64,000 nt of DNA from Gammaproteobacteria bacterium (GCA_028284465.1 JANQRR010000012.1:1-64000), one strand, 5' to 3'; positions 8,458 through 17,784 are shown, counted from the first letter of the stretch. Made by a program: numbers and translations. The notes: generated by a model not told the origin, from the sequence alone.

Positions 8458-9420
8458 TTACTCAATCTTGGCGTTAGTTAATTCTTTGGTGACTGCTATC
8501 CACGATCCAAGCAATCCTAAGCTTGCACCGATCGCTAATATCGCCAACAAATCTAAGCCTGATAAACTCACCAATTTAAATGAACTATCATACAGCGTCG
8601 CTAAATGTTGTACCGGTGTTTGTAACCACCACAACGCACCATACACCAATCCCCATGCGATCGCACCACCGGCTAAACCATACCAAATACCTGAATACAA
8701 AAATGGCCGACGAATAAATGCATCGGTGCTGCCAACTAAACGCATCACGCGCATTTCTTGACGATGCTCTCGGGTTGCTAAATGAATAGTGTTACCAATG
8801 ATCAACAATACTGCAAATGCTAATAACGTTGCAAACACGGTGACGATACTTGTGCCTAAATTAATAAATGCATACAAACGTTTCAACCATTGCATATTTA
8901 ATTGCACTGAAGCAACATTTGGCAGTTTCTTCAATTGTGTCATTAACTGGGTAACTGCTTGTGGTGAGGTTAACGCTGCATGCGGATAGACTTCAAGCAC
9001 ACCCGGCAGTGGGTTATGTTTCAATAAAGCCAAAATATCATTGATCCCTGCTTGTTGTTGGAATTCAGTTAATCCCTGTGTCGGCGAAATATAACGCAAA
9101 TGATCGACTTGTTTATTATTATTAATTGTTACTTTTAATTGTGTTAATTGTGCTGGGGTAATGTTTTGTTGTAAATACATCGCAATTTGCGTACCGCTGT
9201 GCCAGCGATGACTCAACACTTGGACATTATGCAATAAAACATATAATCCTATCGGTAACGACAACACAATGCCGATGATTAATAATGTCATGACACTCGC
9301 TAATGGCCGTCGAGCTAAACGCCACAAACTTGCAAACATTGCATGCACATGAAAACGCAATAACATTGATACATTTGGTGATCTTTTCGCAAAATAAGAA
9401 GCTTGTTTATTATCCATCAT
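8458..9420 (-). CDS. ftsX: Cell division ABC transporter permease FtsX
   Basis: Inner-membrane partner of FtsE, controlling septal peptidoglycan hydrolases. Residues about 40-62 form the first membrane helix; a large periplasmic loop (about 75-180) follows, then three more helices near 190-212, 245-268 and 292-313. This is the four-helix FtsX layout. The segment ATREHRQEMRVMRLVGSTDAFIRRPFL after the second helix is the conserved cytoplasmic coupling region. The length is 320 residues. Third gene of ftsY-ftsE-ftsX, 9 bp after ftsE. Confidence 0.93.
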   Translation of the reverse strand: MMDNKQASYFAKRSPNVSMLLRFHVHAMFASLWRLARRPLASVMTLLIIGIVLSLPIGLYVLLHNVQVLSHRWHSGTQIAMYLQQNITPAQLTQLKVTINNNKQVDHLRYISPTQGLTEFQQQAGINDILALLKHNPLPGVLEVYPHAALTSPQAVTQLMTQLKKLPNVASVQLNMQWLKRLYAFINLGTSIVTVFATLLAFAVLLIIGNTIHLATREHRQEMRVMRLVGSTDAFIRRPFLYSGIWYGLAGGAIAWGLVYGALWWLQTPVQHLATLYDSSFKLVSLSGLDLLAILAIGASLGLLGSWIAVTKELTNAKIE

Positions 9421-9429
9421 TACTCTATC

Positions 9430-10101
9430 TTAGTAAATCTTACTTCGTCTTGTTATTAAACGACCATTTTTCAACACCAACATGCGTTGCGACATGCGTG
9501 CAATTATTCCTAAATCATGAGTGGCAACTAAGACCGTTACGCCGACTTGATTAAACTGGGCGAATAATTCCATTATCTCCAATGACAATGTTGGGTCAAG
9601 GTTTCCTGTCGGTTCATCTGCTAATAATAAAGCCGGCTTAGTTACAATGGCGCGCGCAATACCAACACGTTGCTGCTCACCACTTGATAATAATGTTGGG
9701 GTAGCACGTTCTTTAGATAACAATCCCACTTTATCTAGCGCTGCACGCACTCGCCGCCCAACATCACGGTAATTAACGCCTGCCACGACTAATGGCAAAG
9801 CAACATTGTGAAATACATTACGATCGGGTAACAAATGTGGATTCTGTAAGATAATGCCCATCGAACGCCGTAAATACGGCTCAGCTTTTTTGGTGATCCG
9901 ACAAATATTCATTTTACCTAGAAAAATTTGCCCTTGAGTTGCAGGCTCGATCAAGGCAATTAATTTTAACAAGGTGCTTTTACCAGCGCCTGAGTGCCCG
10001 GTTAAAAATACCATTTCACCTTGCGCGATCTGCAAACTAACTTGAGCAAGTGCCTCATGGCCATTCGCATAGCGCTTGCTGACATTATCAAAGCGGATCA
10101 T
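9430..10101 (-). CDS. ftsE: Cell division ATP-binding protein FtsE
   Basis: ATPase of the FtsEX complex. I chose the ATG at 10101, giving MIRFDNVSKRYANG, which aligns with E. coli MIRFEHVSKAY; an in-frame GTG at 10113 is too close to its purine-rich upstream stretch. Walker A GHSGAGKST is at 35-43, the ABC signature LSSGEQQRVGIARA near 136-149, and Walker B LLLADEPTGNLD follows. The start lies inside the end of ftsY (14-bp overlap), implying translational coupling. Confidence 0.94.
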   Translation of the reverse strand: MIRFDNVSKRYANGHEALAQVSLQIAQGEMVFLTGHSGAGKSTLLKLIALIEPATQGQIFLGKMNICRITKKAEPYLRRSMGIILQNPHLLPDRNVFHNVALPLVVAGVNYRDVGRRVRAALDKVGLLSKERATPTLLSSGEQQRVGIARAIVTKPALLLADEPTGNLDPTLSLEIMELFAQFNQVGVTVLVATHDLGIIARMSQRMLVLKNGRLITRRSKIY

Positions 10102-11110
10102 GTGTCGATTCACTCTCTTCTATAGTCAATAATGCTTGCACAAATTCCGTAGTGACAAAAGGACGTAAATCATCAATTTGCTCACCAACCCCAATAAATC
10201 TTAGCGGCAAACCTAGGGTGTTGGCAATCGCAAAAATAATACCACCTTTAGCAGTGCCGTCTAATTTTGTTAGAGTAATACCTGTGATCCCCACAGCATC
10301 ATTAAACTGTTGTGCTTGCACTAGAGCATTTTGACCAATTCCAGCATCAAGCACTAACATCACTTCATGTGGCGCATTTGGATCAAGCTTGGTGATCACG
10401 CGTTTTACTTTTTGCAATTCTGCCATCAAATTACTTTGGGTATGTAAACGCCCAGCCGTGTCAGCAATTAACACATCGATATCACGCGCTTGCGCGGCAG
10501 CAACGGCATCATAAATCACTGACGCACTATCCGCCCCTGATTGCTGCGCAATCACTGAGATTTGATTACGCTCACCCCACACTTGCAACTGATCGATCGC
10601 AGCCGCACGAAAAGTATCACCCGCAGCTAGCATAACGCTTTTACCTTGCTGCTGAAAACGTTTAGCTAATTTGCCAATCGTTGTGGTTTTGCCTGAGCCA
10701 TTAACTCCAACTACTAAAATCACAAAAGGGTGCTTAGATGCAGTAATTGCTAATGGTTGTTCACAAGGCTGTAAAATCGCGATTAACTCTTGTTGCAATT
10801 GTTGCCATAATGCTTGTGGATCCGTTAATTCTTTACGTGATACCCGCGCCGTCAGATCAGCAATAATTTTTTCCGTCGCATCGACACCAACATCAGCCAA
10901 CAATAAATGTGTTTCCAATGTTTCTAATAATTCATCATCAATGACTTTCTTGCCAAGTACCAATGTCGCCATTTCTTCGGTGATGGTTGCACGAGTACGA
11001 GATAAGCCTCGCTTTAAACGCGTAAATAGCGACGGTGATTGTTCAGTCTGTGTTTTTTTTACTTCTTTTGCTTCTTTTGGATCTTTTTTGCGACGTAAAA
11101 AACCAATCAC
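10088..11110 (-). CDS. ftsY: Signal recognition particle receptor FtsY
   Basis: GTPase that docks SRP-ribosome complexes at the membrane. I chose GTG at 11110 (MIGFLRRKKD), which has AGAGGA 8 bp upstream; upstream in-frame ATGs lie in repeat-like DNA. The acidic/basic A domain is very short (about 40 residues), so the protein is 340 residues against 497 in E. coli. The NG domain is complete: GVNGSGKTTTIGKLA (G1), DTFRAAAIDQL (G2), DTAGRL (G3), TKLDGTAKGG (G4). First gene of the ftsYEX operon. Confidence 0.94.
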   Translation of the reverse strand: MIGFLRRKKDPKEAKEVKKTQTEQSPSLFTRLKRGLSRTRATITEEMATLVLGKKVIDDELLETLETHLLLADVGVDATEKIIADLTARVSRKELTDPQALWQQLQQELIAILQPCEQPLAITASKHPFVILVVGVNGSGKTTTIGKLAKRFQQQGKSVMLAAGDTFRAAAIDQLQVWGERNQISVIAQQSGADSASVIYDAVAAAQARDIDVLIADTAGRLHTQSNLMAELQKVKRVITKLDPNAPHEVMLVLDAGIGQNALVQAQQFNDAVGITGITLTKLDGTAKGGIIFAIANTLGLPLRFIGVGEQIDDLRPFVTTEFVQALLTIEESESTHDPL

Positions 11111-11137
11111 AACGTAATTCCTCTTTAAATAAACACT

Positions 11138-11161
11138 TCGAATGTAATTCATTACATTCGA
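11138..11161. promoter_or_regulatory. Perfect 11-bp-arm palindrome upstream of ftsY
   Basis: TCGAATGTAAT (11138-11148) and ATTACATTCGA (11151-11161) are exact inverted repeats with a 2-bp centre. The site lies 28 bp upstream of the ftsY start on the transcribed side. It has the size and symmetry of a dimeric-repressor operator; no regulator can be named. Confidence 0.4.
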
Positions 11162-11183
11162 GAATAATTATGTTATCTCGGAT

Positions 11184-11212
11184 CTGGATTGCTTCGCTGC
11201 ACTTGCAATGAC
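11184..11212. repeat. Half copy of palindromic repeat family A
   Basis: CTGGATTGCTTCG-CTGCACTT-GCAATGAC matches one arm of the 97-bp elements at 14041 and 32518, with changes in the middle. It lies in the roughly 300-bp gap between ftsY and the DUF502 gene. Apart from this and the palindrome at 11138 I see nothing else definite in that gap. Confidence 0.65.
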
Positions 11213-11411
11213 AGTTCTGCATTAATTATCCTATCATGACATATTTTTAGCAATTATCTTTTTGACTAATTATATGCTGCGCGCAAAATAAATTCGCAAG
11301 AGTTGAACAGTAGATAGCTAATTTTTAGCTTTTAGATTTTATTTAACTTTAACGCCGGATTGTGTTAGTATTAGTTGGACATAGAATCTGGTCAAAAGGA
11401 AATCACTTCCA

Positions 11412-12047
11412 ATGAAACTTTTGCGACGCTATTTTATAGCAGGGCTGTTGTTTTGGGTGCCGATATGGGTAACGATTCTCATTATCACTTTTTTGGTTGA
11501 TATTATTGGCGGCACTGTTTCATTATTACCCAAAGCTTACCAGCCTGAGCAATTGCTCGGCTTTCATATTCCTGGGTTAAATTTTTTACTGGTGATCATT
11601 CTCATTTTAATTACCGGCGCATTAGTCGCAAATTTTCTCGGCAACTTTTTTATTGGCTTGTGGGATCGTTTCATCAATAAAATCCCGCTAGTGCGCACTA
11701 TTTATTCTGGCGCAAAACAAATTCTCGAAACTGTATTCACACCACAAGGTAAAGCGTTTCGCAAAGTATTATTAGTGCAATATCCGCGCCAAGGTTTATG
11801 GAGCATTGCATTTCAAACTGGCGATGTGGCTAAAGAAATTTCCGATGGTGTTGAACGAGATATGATAACTATTTTCGTGCCAACAACACCTAATCCAACG
11901 TCAGGATTTTTAATGATGATCTCCAAAGAAGATGCAAAAGAATTATCAATGACGGTTGATCAAGCATTAAAATTAGTGATTTCGTTAGGGGTAGTGCAAC
12001 CTCAAGCAAAGGATAAACAAAAAACATTACAAACTGAGAGTAAATAA
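11412..12047 (+). CDS. DUF502 family membrane protein
   Basis: A 211-residue protein with two strong N-terminal membrane helices (about 7-31 and 55-82) and a soluble C-terminal half. The conserved stretches LLFWVPIWVTILI, IPLVRTIYSGAKQI and FVPTTPNPTSGFLMMI match DUF502, a widespread inner-membrane family of unknown biochemical role. AAAAGGAAA precedes the ATG. The next gene begins 5 bp downstream, so they are probably cotranscribed. Confidence 0.87.
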   Translation: MKLLRRYFIAGLLFWVPIWVTILIITFLVDIIGGTVSLLPKAYQPEQLLGFHIPGLNFLLVIILILITGALVANFLGNFFIGLWDRFINKIPLVRTIYSGAKQILETVFTPQGKAFRKVLLVQYPRQGLWSIAFQTGDVAKEISDGVERDMITIFVPTTPNPTSGFLMMISKEDAKELSMTVDQALKLVISLGVVQPQAKDKQKTLQTESK

Positions 12048-12052
12048 ACACC

Positions 12053-14014
12053 ATGAAACCTACTATGAAAGCTGTTATTCGCGGGCTATTATTCACACCC
12101 ATTTTTATTGCTTCACTGCTGTCGGTTACTGCATTTGCTTTTACTGGCATGTGGCTAATACGACCAGATTTATTCTTTTCAATTGCTGCTGCTGCTTTTG
12201 CAGTAATAATTGAAGGTGAAGTTAACAGGGTAAATTTAAATGAAGGCTTAAAAAAATTATTTCATTGGGGAAAGTATATTGAAACAATAGAATTAGAACG
12301 CAAGTTAAAACGATTAGCATTAGCTGAGCAAGAAAAAGCTAACGATAACATTTTTACCGATTATTATAAATTATCTACGCGCTTAAAAAAAATAAAAAAA
12401 CAATGGCACCCCCAAAATTTTACAGAGCTAGGTGAAAAACGCGCTGAAATTCGCCGCATAAAAACTCAGATGGCAATGATCTCAGATTTGTTCAGAAATG
12501 CTGTATTTAACCCTGAACTCTCTACATCAAACGACACCCCTAGTTTCACAAAAGCTTTATATGCAGAAATAAATGATACCCTTGGCAAAGACAAAGACAC
12601 CCTTATAAAAACTATCAAATCCAAAAAAAGACAATTATGGACAACATCACTATTTTCACTCGGTGGAAGTGCAGTTGCTGGCTTGGCAAATTTTCGTCAA
12701 ATGATGTTCAGCGCAAAAATGATTTTGGCATTTTTACATATTGGATTAGCCGCTTCTCCAATGTTAGCCGGAATAATTGCTCCGCTTGCCACACTTTTCG
12801 CAATTTATTGGGCAATAGCAATCTACCATACGTTTGCTGACATCATTGCTACTGATAAGTATCAAAAATATAAAAAGAAAATTTTCAAACTTTTTAAAAA
12901 GCGTAAACAAGAATCAGCATTGCGTTGTTGGACGCGTAGAATTTTAGTGACTGTAGGGCTTGCTGTTCTACTCACTATATCTGTCAGCTTCATTATTGCA
13001 ACTGCTGGCACAATCTGGTCAGCAGCAAAGTCAGGCGCTAAAGCCATACCTTATCTATCTCGTGCTGCACGCTGGATTTATAAAATAGGGATGCCTTTAT
13101 TCATTGGCGGCCAATTTAGTTTCGGTATTAAAAACTTTTTTGAATCTATTTCCGAAATAGGCAAAACACCTGGATTTTTAAAAAAACATTGGCACGCATT
13201 TGAAGATAAAATTAAACATACAGAAAATTTAGGCCAACAACTTAATCCTTTCCGCTGGACCGCGAATATTTTAGAGTTTGCTGGAAGATTAGTAATTTTC
13301 ACTCTGCACATATTTAGCATTGGGTTAACCACTGATCACTTAGGAAAAGTCCCACCAGCAGGAACAGCAATGGCTGGCGCTTTAGAAGAGGCGGGCGAAG
13401 ATATTCACTATATTTTTAAATCAGATATTTCTGTTTCAGACATTCCTGGACTCATTCTTAAAACGGCATTATCACCATTATTACTACTTTCAGGGCTTTG
13501 GCATTTTGGTTTTAGCCAATTGCATGCAGACTCAAACAAAAAACTAAGTTTTAGGAAAGCAATGTTGTGGACATTTGGGTTTAAAATAGACTCAAAAGAA
13601 CTCTCAACAGAACCTACACTATCACACAAATTTTTATTACACGCATTTCAACAAGATATCACATACGAAATCGAACGATTGCGATCAACTAAGTTTAATC
13701 CCCAACTCCGTAATAAAAAAATTGGGATTTTCAACAAATTATTAAGTGACATAAATACGAAAAAAACTTCGCCCATAGCTGAAAGAGAAACAACATCAAA
13801 AAACAAAACATCTAACGTTACCCAATTACTTGTTAGCCATAACCTTTGGACTAACAACGGGAGTAATAAAAAACAAGCCGAAAACTATAAGACTTTAGCC
13901 ACATGTCGTTATCATCACCAAAAAACAGGCAAAACAACAAGCCGACAAACTCTAAAGAAAATCCAAGAAAAATATGGTGATATTCCTTTAGTTCCCGCTG
14001 TTTCATCCCGCTAA
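12053..14014 (+). CDS. Large membrane protein of unknown function
   Basis: I do not recognise this 653-residue protein. Hydrophobic segments lie near 9-31, 35-53, 200-215, 222-262, 295-325, 345-360, 405-428 and 475-495. Between them is a charged, coiled-coil-like stretch (about 70-150, ERKLKRLALAEQEKAND) and basic clusters such as KKKIFKLFKKRKQ. The C-terminal 120 residues are soluble and Lys/Thr/Ser-rich. The gene follows the DUF502 gene by 5 bp and precedes a VgrG-like gene across a palindromic repeat. Membrane proteins of this build are common among secreted effectors of Legionellales, but no secretion signal or known domain is evident. Confidence 0.75.
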   Translation: MKPTMKAVIRGLLFTPIFIASLLSVTAFAFTGMWLIRPDLFFSIAAAAFAVIIEGEVNRVNLNEGLKKLFHWGKYIETIELERKLKRLALAEQEKANDNIFTDYYKLSTRLKKIKKQWHPQNFTELGEKRAEIRRIKTQMAMISDLFRNAVFNPELSTSNDTPSFTKALYAEINDTLGKDKDTLIKTIKSKKRQLWTTSLFSLGGSAVAGLANFRQMMFSAKMILAFLHIGLAASPMLAGIIAPLATLFAIYWAIAIYHTFADIIATDKYQKYKKKIFKLFKKRKQESALRCWTRRILVTVGLAVLLTISVSFIIATAGTIWSAAKSGAKAIPYLSRAARWIYKIGMPLFIGGQFSFGIKNFFESISEIGKTPGFLKKHWHAFEDKIKHTENLGQQLNPFRWTANILEFAGRLVIFTLHIFSIGLTTDHLGKVPPAGTAMAGALEEAGEDIHYIFKSDISVSDIPGLILKTALSPLLLLSGLWHFGFSQLHADSNKKLSFRKAMLWTFGFKIDSKELSTEPTLSHKFLLHAFQQDITYEIERLRSTKFNPQLRNKKIGIFNKLLSDINTKKTSPIAERETTSKNKTSNVTQLLVSHNLWTNNGSNKKQAENYKTLATCRYHHQKTGKTTSRQTLKKIQEKYGDIPLVPAVSSR

Positions 14015-14040
14015 TTGACATTGAAGTTGCCAACCTAACT

Positions 14041-14137
14041 GTCATTGCGACCGCGAGCAGCGCGTGGCGGGAAGCAATCCAGAAAGTCTATGAATTTAAG
14101 TCCTGGATTGCTTCGTCATTACATTCCTCGCAATGAC
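14041..14137. repeat. 97-bp palindromic repeat, family A, copy 1
   Basis: GTCATTGCG (14041-14049) and CGCAATGAC (14129-14137) are inverted ends. The arms differ inside: the left has ACCGCGAGCAGCGCGTGGCGGGAAGCAATCCAG in pieces, the right reads as AGGAATGTAATGACGAAGCAATCCAG on the other strand. The same two unequal arms occur in reverse orientation at 32518-32614, also 97 bp. It occupies most of the gap between the 653-residue membrane protein and the VgrG gene. A 71-codon open frame across it is an artefact. Confidence 0.85.
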
Positions 14138-14308
14138 AAATTTAAAAATTTAGCAAAATATAATATGGAAAGTTCCCCAATCTTGTGCGTCGACATGAAT
14201 TTTTCCTCAAAGTCAAAACTATCAGGATTAAAATCTCCTATATTTTGTCACGCGAATTAAAGCTAGAATATTTAATTCTTCTACGCAAGCACATTAAACA
14301 AAGAAAAA

Positions 14309-16048
14309 ATGAATAAAACAATGAACCATAATGCCAAACAAAAATTAACTTATGCAAGTGCACATTATCACTTTAAATTAATTCAATCACCAAACATCGA
14401 ATTCTCAATCATCCAATTTACAGGACATAACTGCACCATTAATAGCGATTATCATTTTGAAATTAACGTTAGTTGCAACAAAAAATTAAATCCCAAACAA
14501 ACATTGCAATCCATCGCCACCTTGACTTTTCAACAGAACTCCAAAACGACCTACTTTCACGGCTATATTTCAACGATCATCTATTATCAATATATCGACA
14601 ATCTCTATTTTTATAAATTAACGCTACATTCACCGTTATTTCCATTAACTCAACAGCAAACCAGCCGTGTATTTGTTAAAAAGCATTGCCGCGACATTAT
14701 TAAATTCATTTTTGCCGAATATTCTCAACTTAATCTTCATTTACGACTCAACATCAACCGCAAATTACCCAAGTTAATTTTTAAAACTCAATTCCAAGAA
14801 ACCGATTTGGCATTTTTACAACGTTTATTAAACGAACATCAACTCTATCTCTTTATCCAACAAAGTAAACATTCTTACCAAATTATTATTCAAGACCAAG
14901 CAAACATCATCAAAAGCCACACTGCTTCCAATCTCGATCTAGACAAACCAAATACTCGCAAAAGTCTCTTTAACAATGCTTTTTCTTATGTGACCATACA
15001 TAGTGATGTGCCACTATTACCAGGATATTGTTTTCATGATCAGCCACAACAAGTCATTATGCAAACGAAACACACTATGTCGTTGCGTAATGATTATTAT
15101 TGCCAAGCAACGTTAATTCCACAAAGCTCTTTATTTAACATTCTCCATATTACGAAAAGCAAACGTTTCGGTTTGTACTTAGCAACCGTTTATTCACAAG
15201 ATGAACGCGGGCGTTATTATGTACGAATCGACTTTGATTGTATTCCAAACAATATATGCGGGCCTATTAACGTTTTGCAGCATCATGGTTTGCAGTTACC
15301 ATTATTACCAAATTCACGAGTGTGCTTACAATTCATTGATGGCGACACCGATCAGCCGATCATCATTGGAGCAATGCCGAATACTGAACATCCCTCACCG
15401 GTGACGTGTCATAACAAAACTCAAAACATTATTCGCACTCATTACGGTCATGGATTTATTATGGATGATCAAAAAGATCATCTAGCGATTTATCTTTACA
15501 CCCAAAAGCATTCACAACAAATTACTTTAGACGCACAAAAAACTAGTCCTAATATTTCTATTATTAATACGATCGGTGCAATTAAGTTTTACAGTCAGCA
15601 AAACATGAATATTGCCTGTAAACATAATTGTAAAAGTAAAGCGGCAAACTCAAACATTCTAGTTGGCGATAATTATAAATTACATACTCAACAAGGTAGT
15701 ATTTATTATCGTTCTGATCAGAACATGATTTTCACTAGCAACCGTGACCATATTATTAAAGCCAATGCTATCGTCATTAATAGTTACAAGAAGCAATATT
15801 ACAAAGCACGCTATGACCTCGATATCACTAACAATAAAGCTTGTTATGTTTTTACTCAAAGAGGCAATGTTAATATCAAGGCAACACAAAACATAAACAT
15901 AACACCAACTTGTCAAGGCTCGCTGCTGCTTGGCCAAGCAAACGCCTGCATTCGCAGCAAACATGCTAAACTTGAATTTCATGCAGATTCTATTATTTTG
16001 CATGCTGAAAAACTGAACTTTGTTGGCTCAATTCAGAACATCAACTAA
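14309..16048 (+). CDS. VgrG-like type VI secretion spike protein (orphan)
   Basis: VgrG trimers form the tip of the type VI secretion needle. The N-terminal half (about 15-250) is gp27-like: FQETDLAFLQRLLNEHQLYLFI is the typical VgrG segment. The gp5-like OB domain follows at about 290-370, with YYVRIDFDC and the hallmark LPLLPNSRVCLQFIDGDTDQPIIIGAMPN. Residues 390-579 are likely beta-helix spike, without an added effector domain. At 579 residues it is shorter than typical (650-700), and rich in His, Tyr, Gln and Asn. No other tss gene is in the window. It could act in a distant T6SS, a related contractile device, or be a relic, although the frame is intact. Confidence 0.8.
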   Translation: MNKTMNHNAKQKLTYASAHYHFKLIQSPNIEFSIIQFTGHNCTINSDYHFEINVSCNKKLNPKQTLQSIATLTFQQNSKTTYFHGYISTIIYYQYIDNLYFYKLTLHSPLFPLTQQQTSRVFVKKHCRDIIKFIFAEYSQLNLHLRLNINRKLPKLIFKTQFQETDLAFLQRLLNEHQLYLFIQQSKHSYQIIIQDQANIIKSHTASNLDLDKPNTRKSLFNNAFSYVTIHSDVPLLPGYCFHDQPQQVIMQTKHTMSLRNDYYCQATLIPQSSLFNILHITKSKRFGLYLATVYSQDERGRYYVRIDFDCIPNNICGPINVLQHHGLQLPLLPNSRVCLQFIDGDTDQPIIIGAMPNTEHPSPVTCHNKTQNIIRTHYGHGFIMDDQKDHLAIYLYTQKHSQQITLDAQKTSPNISIINTIGAIKFYSQQNMNIACKHNCKSKAANSNILVGDNYKLHTQQGSIYYRSDQNMIFTSNRDHIIKANAIVINSYKKQYYKARYDLDITNNKACYVFTQRGNVNIKATQNINITPTCQGSLLLGQANACIRSKHAKLEFHADSIILHAEKLNFVGSIQNIN

Positions 16049-16099
16049 AAAACAATCACTCAAGCAGAAATTTTTCAATAGTTATAGTAACATGGCAAC

Positions 16100-17350
16100 A
16101 TGAATTGGATAAAAAAAAACTATGCGATTGTTTTGCCATGCGCCATTATTATTGTGGCGGTGTTGGCCTTTATTTTATTAATCGTTACTAGACCTACGCC
16201 ACCCGTTACGAAAAGCCAAGAACGTGTTTGGGATGTCTACGTTGAGAAAGCCACCAAAGGCAACTTTACCCCGAACTTAATCTTATATGGCCAGATCGAA
16301 TCACCTACAACCTCCATTCTTAAATCCGCACTCATCGCAGATGTGACCCAAGTGTATGTCAAGGGCGGCAATAAAGTCAGCAAAGGTCAATTACTCTTAA
16401 CCCTAGATGATCGCGATACTTTACTACTGATCAAACGTAATCAAGCAAAAATCAATGAAATCGTCGCTATGATTAATGCGGAAAAAACTCAATACACTAG
16501 TAATAAGCTTGCGTTAAAGCATCAACAATCTATGATAAAAATTTTAAAACGTGAAGCCCGCAGACACGCTACTTTACTTAAAAAACGCTTAGGCTCTGAG
16601 GCAGCATTTGATCAAGCGTTAGAAAAATTGAATAACGAAAGAATTAAACTCGCCAGCAAACAACTCGCCGTTGATAATTTCGTGCATAAGTTAAAAACGC
16701 TGGAAGCGCAACTTGAAACCGCTAAAGCTAATCTTGCTGATGCAAACCTTGATCTTGAACGAACCAAAATCAAAGCACCATTTGTGGGCCGGGTAGTAAA
16801 AGTATTTGTTGCCGTTGGCAATCGCGTTATTGTAGGCAGCAATTTAATTGAATTATTTGATTTACAAGATGTTGAAGTACGAGTGCAAATTCCTTCATCT
16901 TATTTGCCCAAAATCCATCGTGCCTTGAGCCAAAAACAAGAAATCATTGCCGATGCAATCATCGACAATCAACGTGTTAAATTGCAATTTTTACGTCTTG
17001 CTGGCAGAGTCGAAACCGGTCGCGGTGGCCGCGATGCGTTATTTCGGATCTTAGGTAGTAGCGAACGTTTTGCCATTGGTCGTTCTATTAAACTTACTAT
17101 TTTACTACCAACACTTAAAGATGTGTTTTCTATTCCTGAACAAGCATTGTACGGCAATGATCTCGTTTATATTATTAAAAATGGTCGCATGCAGCCTGTT
17201 AAAGTTACCCGTATTGCCAGCGTTACTAACTCCGATGGCAATAAACGAGTTTTAGTTCGTGGTAAACTTAACGTCGGTGACTTAATCATTACCACCCATC
17301 TTCCACAAGCGATCAGTGGCCTGCGCGTACGTGCTATTGACTCTAAATAA
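16100..17350 (+). CDS. HlyD/RND-type periplasmic adaptor (membrane fusion) protein
   Basis: A 416-residue adaptor linking an inner-membrane pump to an outer-membrane channel. There is one N-terminal membrane anchor (about 8-30), a lipoyl half-motif (LIADVTQVYVKGGNKVSKGQLLLTLDD), a long coiled-coil hairpin (about 105-235), the second lipoyl half (TKIKAPFVGRVVKVFVAVGNRVIVG) and beta-barrel and membrane-proximal domains. No pump or TolC-like gene is adjacent, so the substrate is unknown. Intergenic spacing to vgrG is 51 bp. Confidence 0.85.
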   Translation: MNWIKKNYAIVLPCAIIIVAVLAFILLIVTRPTPPVTKSQERVWDVYVEKATKGNFTPNLILYGQIESPTTSILKSALIADVTQVYVKGGNKVSKGQLLLTLDDRDTLLLIKRNQAKINEIVAMINAEKTQYTSNKLALKHQQSMIKILKREARRHATLLKKRLGSEAAFDQALEKLNNERIKLASKQLAVDNFVHKLKTLEAQLETAKANLADANLDLERTKIKAPFVGRVVKVFVAVGNRVIVGSNLIELFDLQDVEVRVQIPSSYLPKIHRALSQKQEIIADAIIDNQRVKLQFLRLAGRVETGRGGRDALFRILGSSERFAIGRSIKLTILLPTLKDVFSIPEQALYGNDLVYIIKNGRMQPVKVTRIASVTNSDGNKRVLVRGKLNVGDLIITTHLPQAISGLRVRAIDSK

Positions 17351-17376
17351 TTAGTCTATACTTAATATGTTATTTT

Positions 17377-17420
17377 TTGCTTGATTTATTCCAACAATCA
17401 AGTAATGATATATTTTTATA
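17377..17420 (+). terminator. Possible hairpin terminator after the adaptor gene
   Basis: TTGCTTGATT (17377-17386) and AATCAAGTAA (17396-17405) pair over ten bases with one G-T-type mismatch. A T-rich stretch (TATATTTTTAT) follows. The stem is AT-rich and weak. Confidence 0.35.
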
Positions 17421-17508
17421 ACCATTTTTCGAATTTTTAAATGGAAATCATGTACTTATGAGTGAGAATATTTTGTGCTAATTGTCTAATAAATGAAGGA
17501 GTCACACC

Positions 17509-17784
17509 ATGGAAATGAAAAAAATTGTCAATACAGCACTCGCCGGCGTGGTTGCTGTTGGTTTATCAATGGCTGCTGGAACTGCTTTAGCCGCCAAAAA
17601 AACCGTTGAAATGGAAAAATGTTATGGCGTAGCTAAAGCCGGTAAAAACGATTGTGGTACCGCTACACATTCTTGTGCTGGCACCTCAACCAAAGATAAT
17701 GATCCACATAGCTGGCTATTTGTACCAAAAGGTACCTGTAGCAAATTAACGGATGGCAGCACCGAGCCACCACCGAAAAGCTAA
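17509..17784 (+). CDS. bufA: Bufferin-type RiPP precursor (DUF2282), BufA1-like
   Basis: A 91-residue secreted peptide precursor. Residues 1-28 form a signal peptide ([24 protein letters not shown]). The mature part has four cysteines, Cys38, Cys49, Cys56 and Cys77, in the DUF2282 pattern [26 protein letters not shown], then [14 protein letters not shown]. In characterised bufferins a MNIO enzyme converts cysteines to 5-thiooxazoles that bind copper in the periplasm; the modification here is inferred from that family. AAGGAG precedes the ATG by 7 bp. It heads a four-gene operon with bufB, bufC and doxX. Confidence 0.9.
   Translation: MEMKKIVNTALAGVVAVGLSMAAGTALAAKKTVEMEKCYGVAKAGKNDCGTATHSCAGTSTKDNDPHSWLFVPKGTCSKLTDGSTEPPPKS

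Noticed and set aside
14045..14260. 71-codon open frame starting in the repeat at 14041
   Set aside because: Its first third is the palindromic repeat and the rest has no family resemblance or ribosome site.
12053..16048. Type VI secretion cluster
   Set aside because: Only the VgrG-like gene is recognisable; no sheath, tube, baseplate or ClpV gene is present.
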